This document shows, in pieces, positions 5,947-6,014 of a stretch of DNA of 6,014 nt. The stretch covers positions 3,122-9,135 of the forward strand of contig PMAM01000059.1 in assembly GCA_003152595.1 (NCBI GenBank), in the 5' to 3' direction. The stretch comes from Acidobacterium sp. (GTDB lineage Bacteria; Acidobacteriota; Terriglobia; Terriglobales; Acidobacteriaceae). The position numbers were made by a program, and so were the translations under genes. Within the stretch, counting starts at the first letter, position 1, and the number at the start of each line of letters is the position of its first letter. The notes under the pieces were generated by a model that was not told the DNA's origin, made no database searches, and saw only the letters and a list, made by a program, of their open reading frames with translations.

Positions 5947-6014
5947 ATGGACATCGCCCAGGCCATGACAAAGCTCGACTACAATCGCGCGCCGTTTCTC
6001 GCGATTTGGGAAAC
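5947..6014 (+). CDS. Radical SAM (SPASM-type) protein, N-terminus only
   Basis: The last 68 bases encode 22 codons of an open frame that runs off the window. The product begins MDIAQAMTKL and continues DYNRAPFLAIWE. From memory, the pattern 'D-x-x-R-x-P-F-x-x-x-W-E' stands just before the cysteine motif in radical SAM/SPASM proteins of the TIGR04053 kind, where the next residues are typically T-x-A-C-x-L-x-C-x-H-C. The cluster cysteines would lie just beyond the window, so the catalytic motif cannot be confirmed. The start is ATG at 5947; an in-frame TGA at 5899-5901 excludes an earlier one apart from weak alternatives, and a second ATG exists at 5965. It follows yceH by 112 bp on the same strand and is not obviously linked to hopanoids. 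Confidence 0.6.
   Translation, partial: MDIAQAMTKLDYNRAPFLAIWE

Noticed and set aside
5058..5966. 302-codon minus-strand open frame opposite yceH
   Set aside because: It spans the intergenic repeats and the promoter gap, and its translation is low-complexity. The plus strand has a clear YceH protein with a regular coiled coil.

Overview
The window is about 60% GC and comes from a bacterial chromosome. It carries most of a compact hopanoid gene block. I suspect an Acidobacteriota member, because ispH, a squalene-hopene cyclase and hpnH sit together, a YceH homologue and a SPASM-type radical SAM gene lie next door, and short repeats of the CCTGTAACCTGT kind fill the right-hand gap. This taxonomic guess rests on recognition, not on a search.

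The core is a four-gene, minus-strand operon read from right to left: ispH (4024-5049), squalene-hopene cyclase (1901-3973), hpnH (696-1832) and an uncharacterised 140-residue protein (277-699). A perfect TATAAT lies just upstream of ispH, and a strong hairpin followed by six T closes the unit at 233-263. Gaps inside the operon are 50, 68 and -4 bp, and no other terminator is visible. IspH supplies isoprenoid diphosphates, the cyclase folds squalene into the hopene skeleton, and HpnH attaches adenosine to make adenosylhopane, the precursor of extended (C35) hopanoids. The last gene overlaps hpnH by an ATGA and is probably translationally coupled to it. This makes it the best candidate here for an undescribed hopanoid-linked function.

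Left of the terminator, on the same strand, is the start of another gene (1-134, cut by the window edge). It has a TTG start, a strong ribosome binding site and a signal peptide with a possible lipobox.

Right of ispH, a 131-bp divergent gap leads to a plus-strand yceH-family gene (5181-5834). A 112-bp repeat-bearing gap follows, and then the first 22 codons of a radical SAM protein (5947 to the window end). A 14-bp palindrome touches the start codon of that last gene. No tRNA, rRNA, CRISPR array or insertion sequence was seen.
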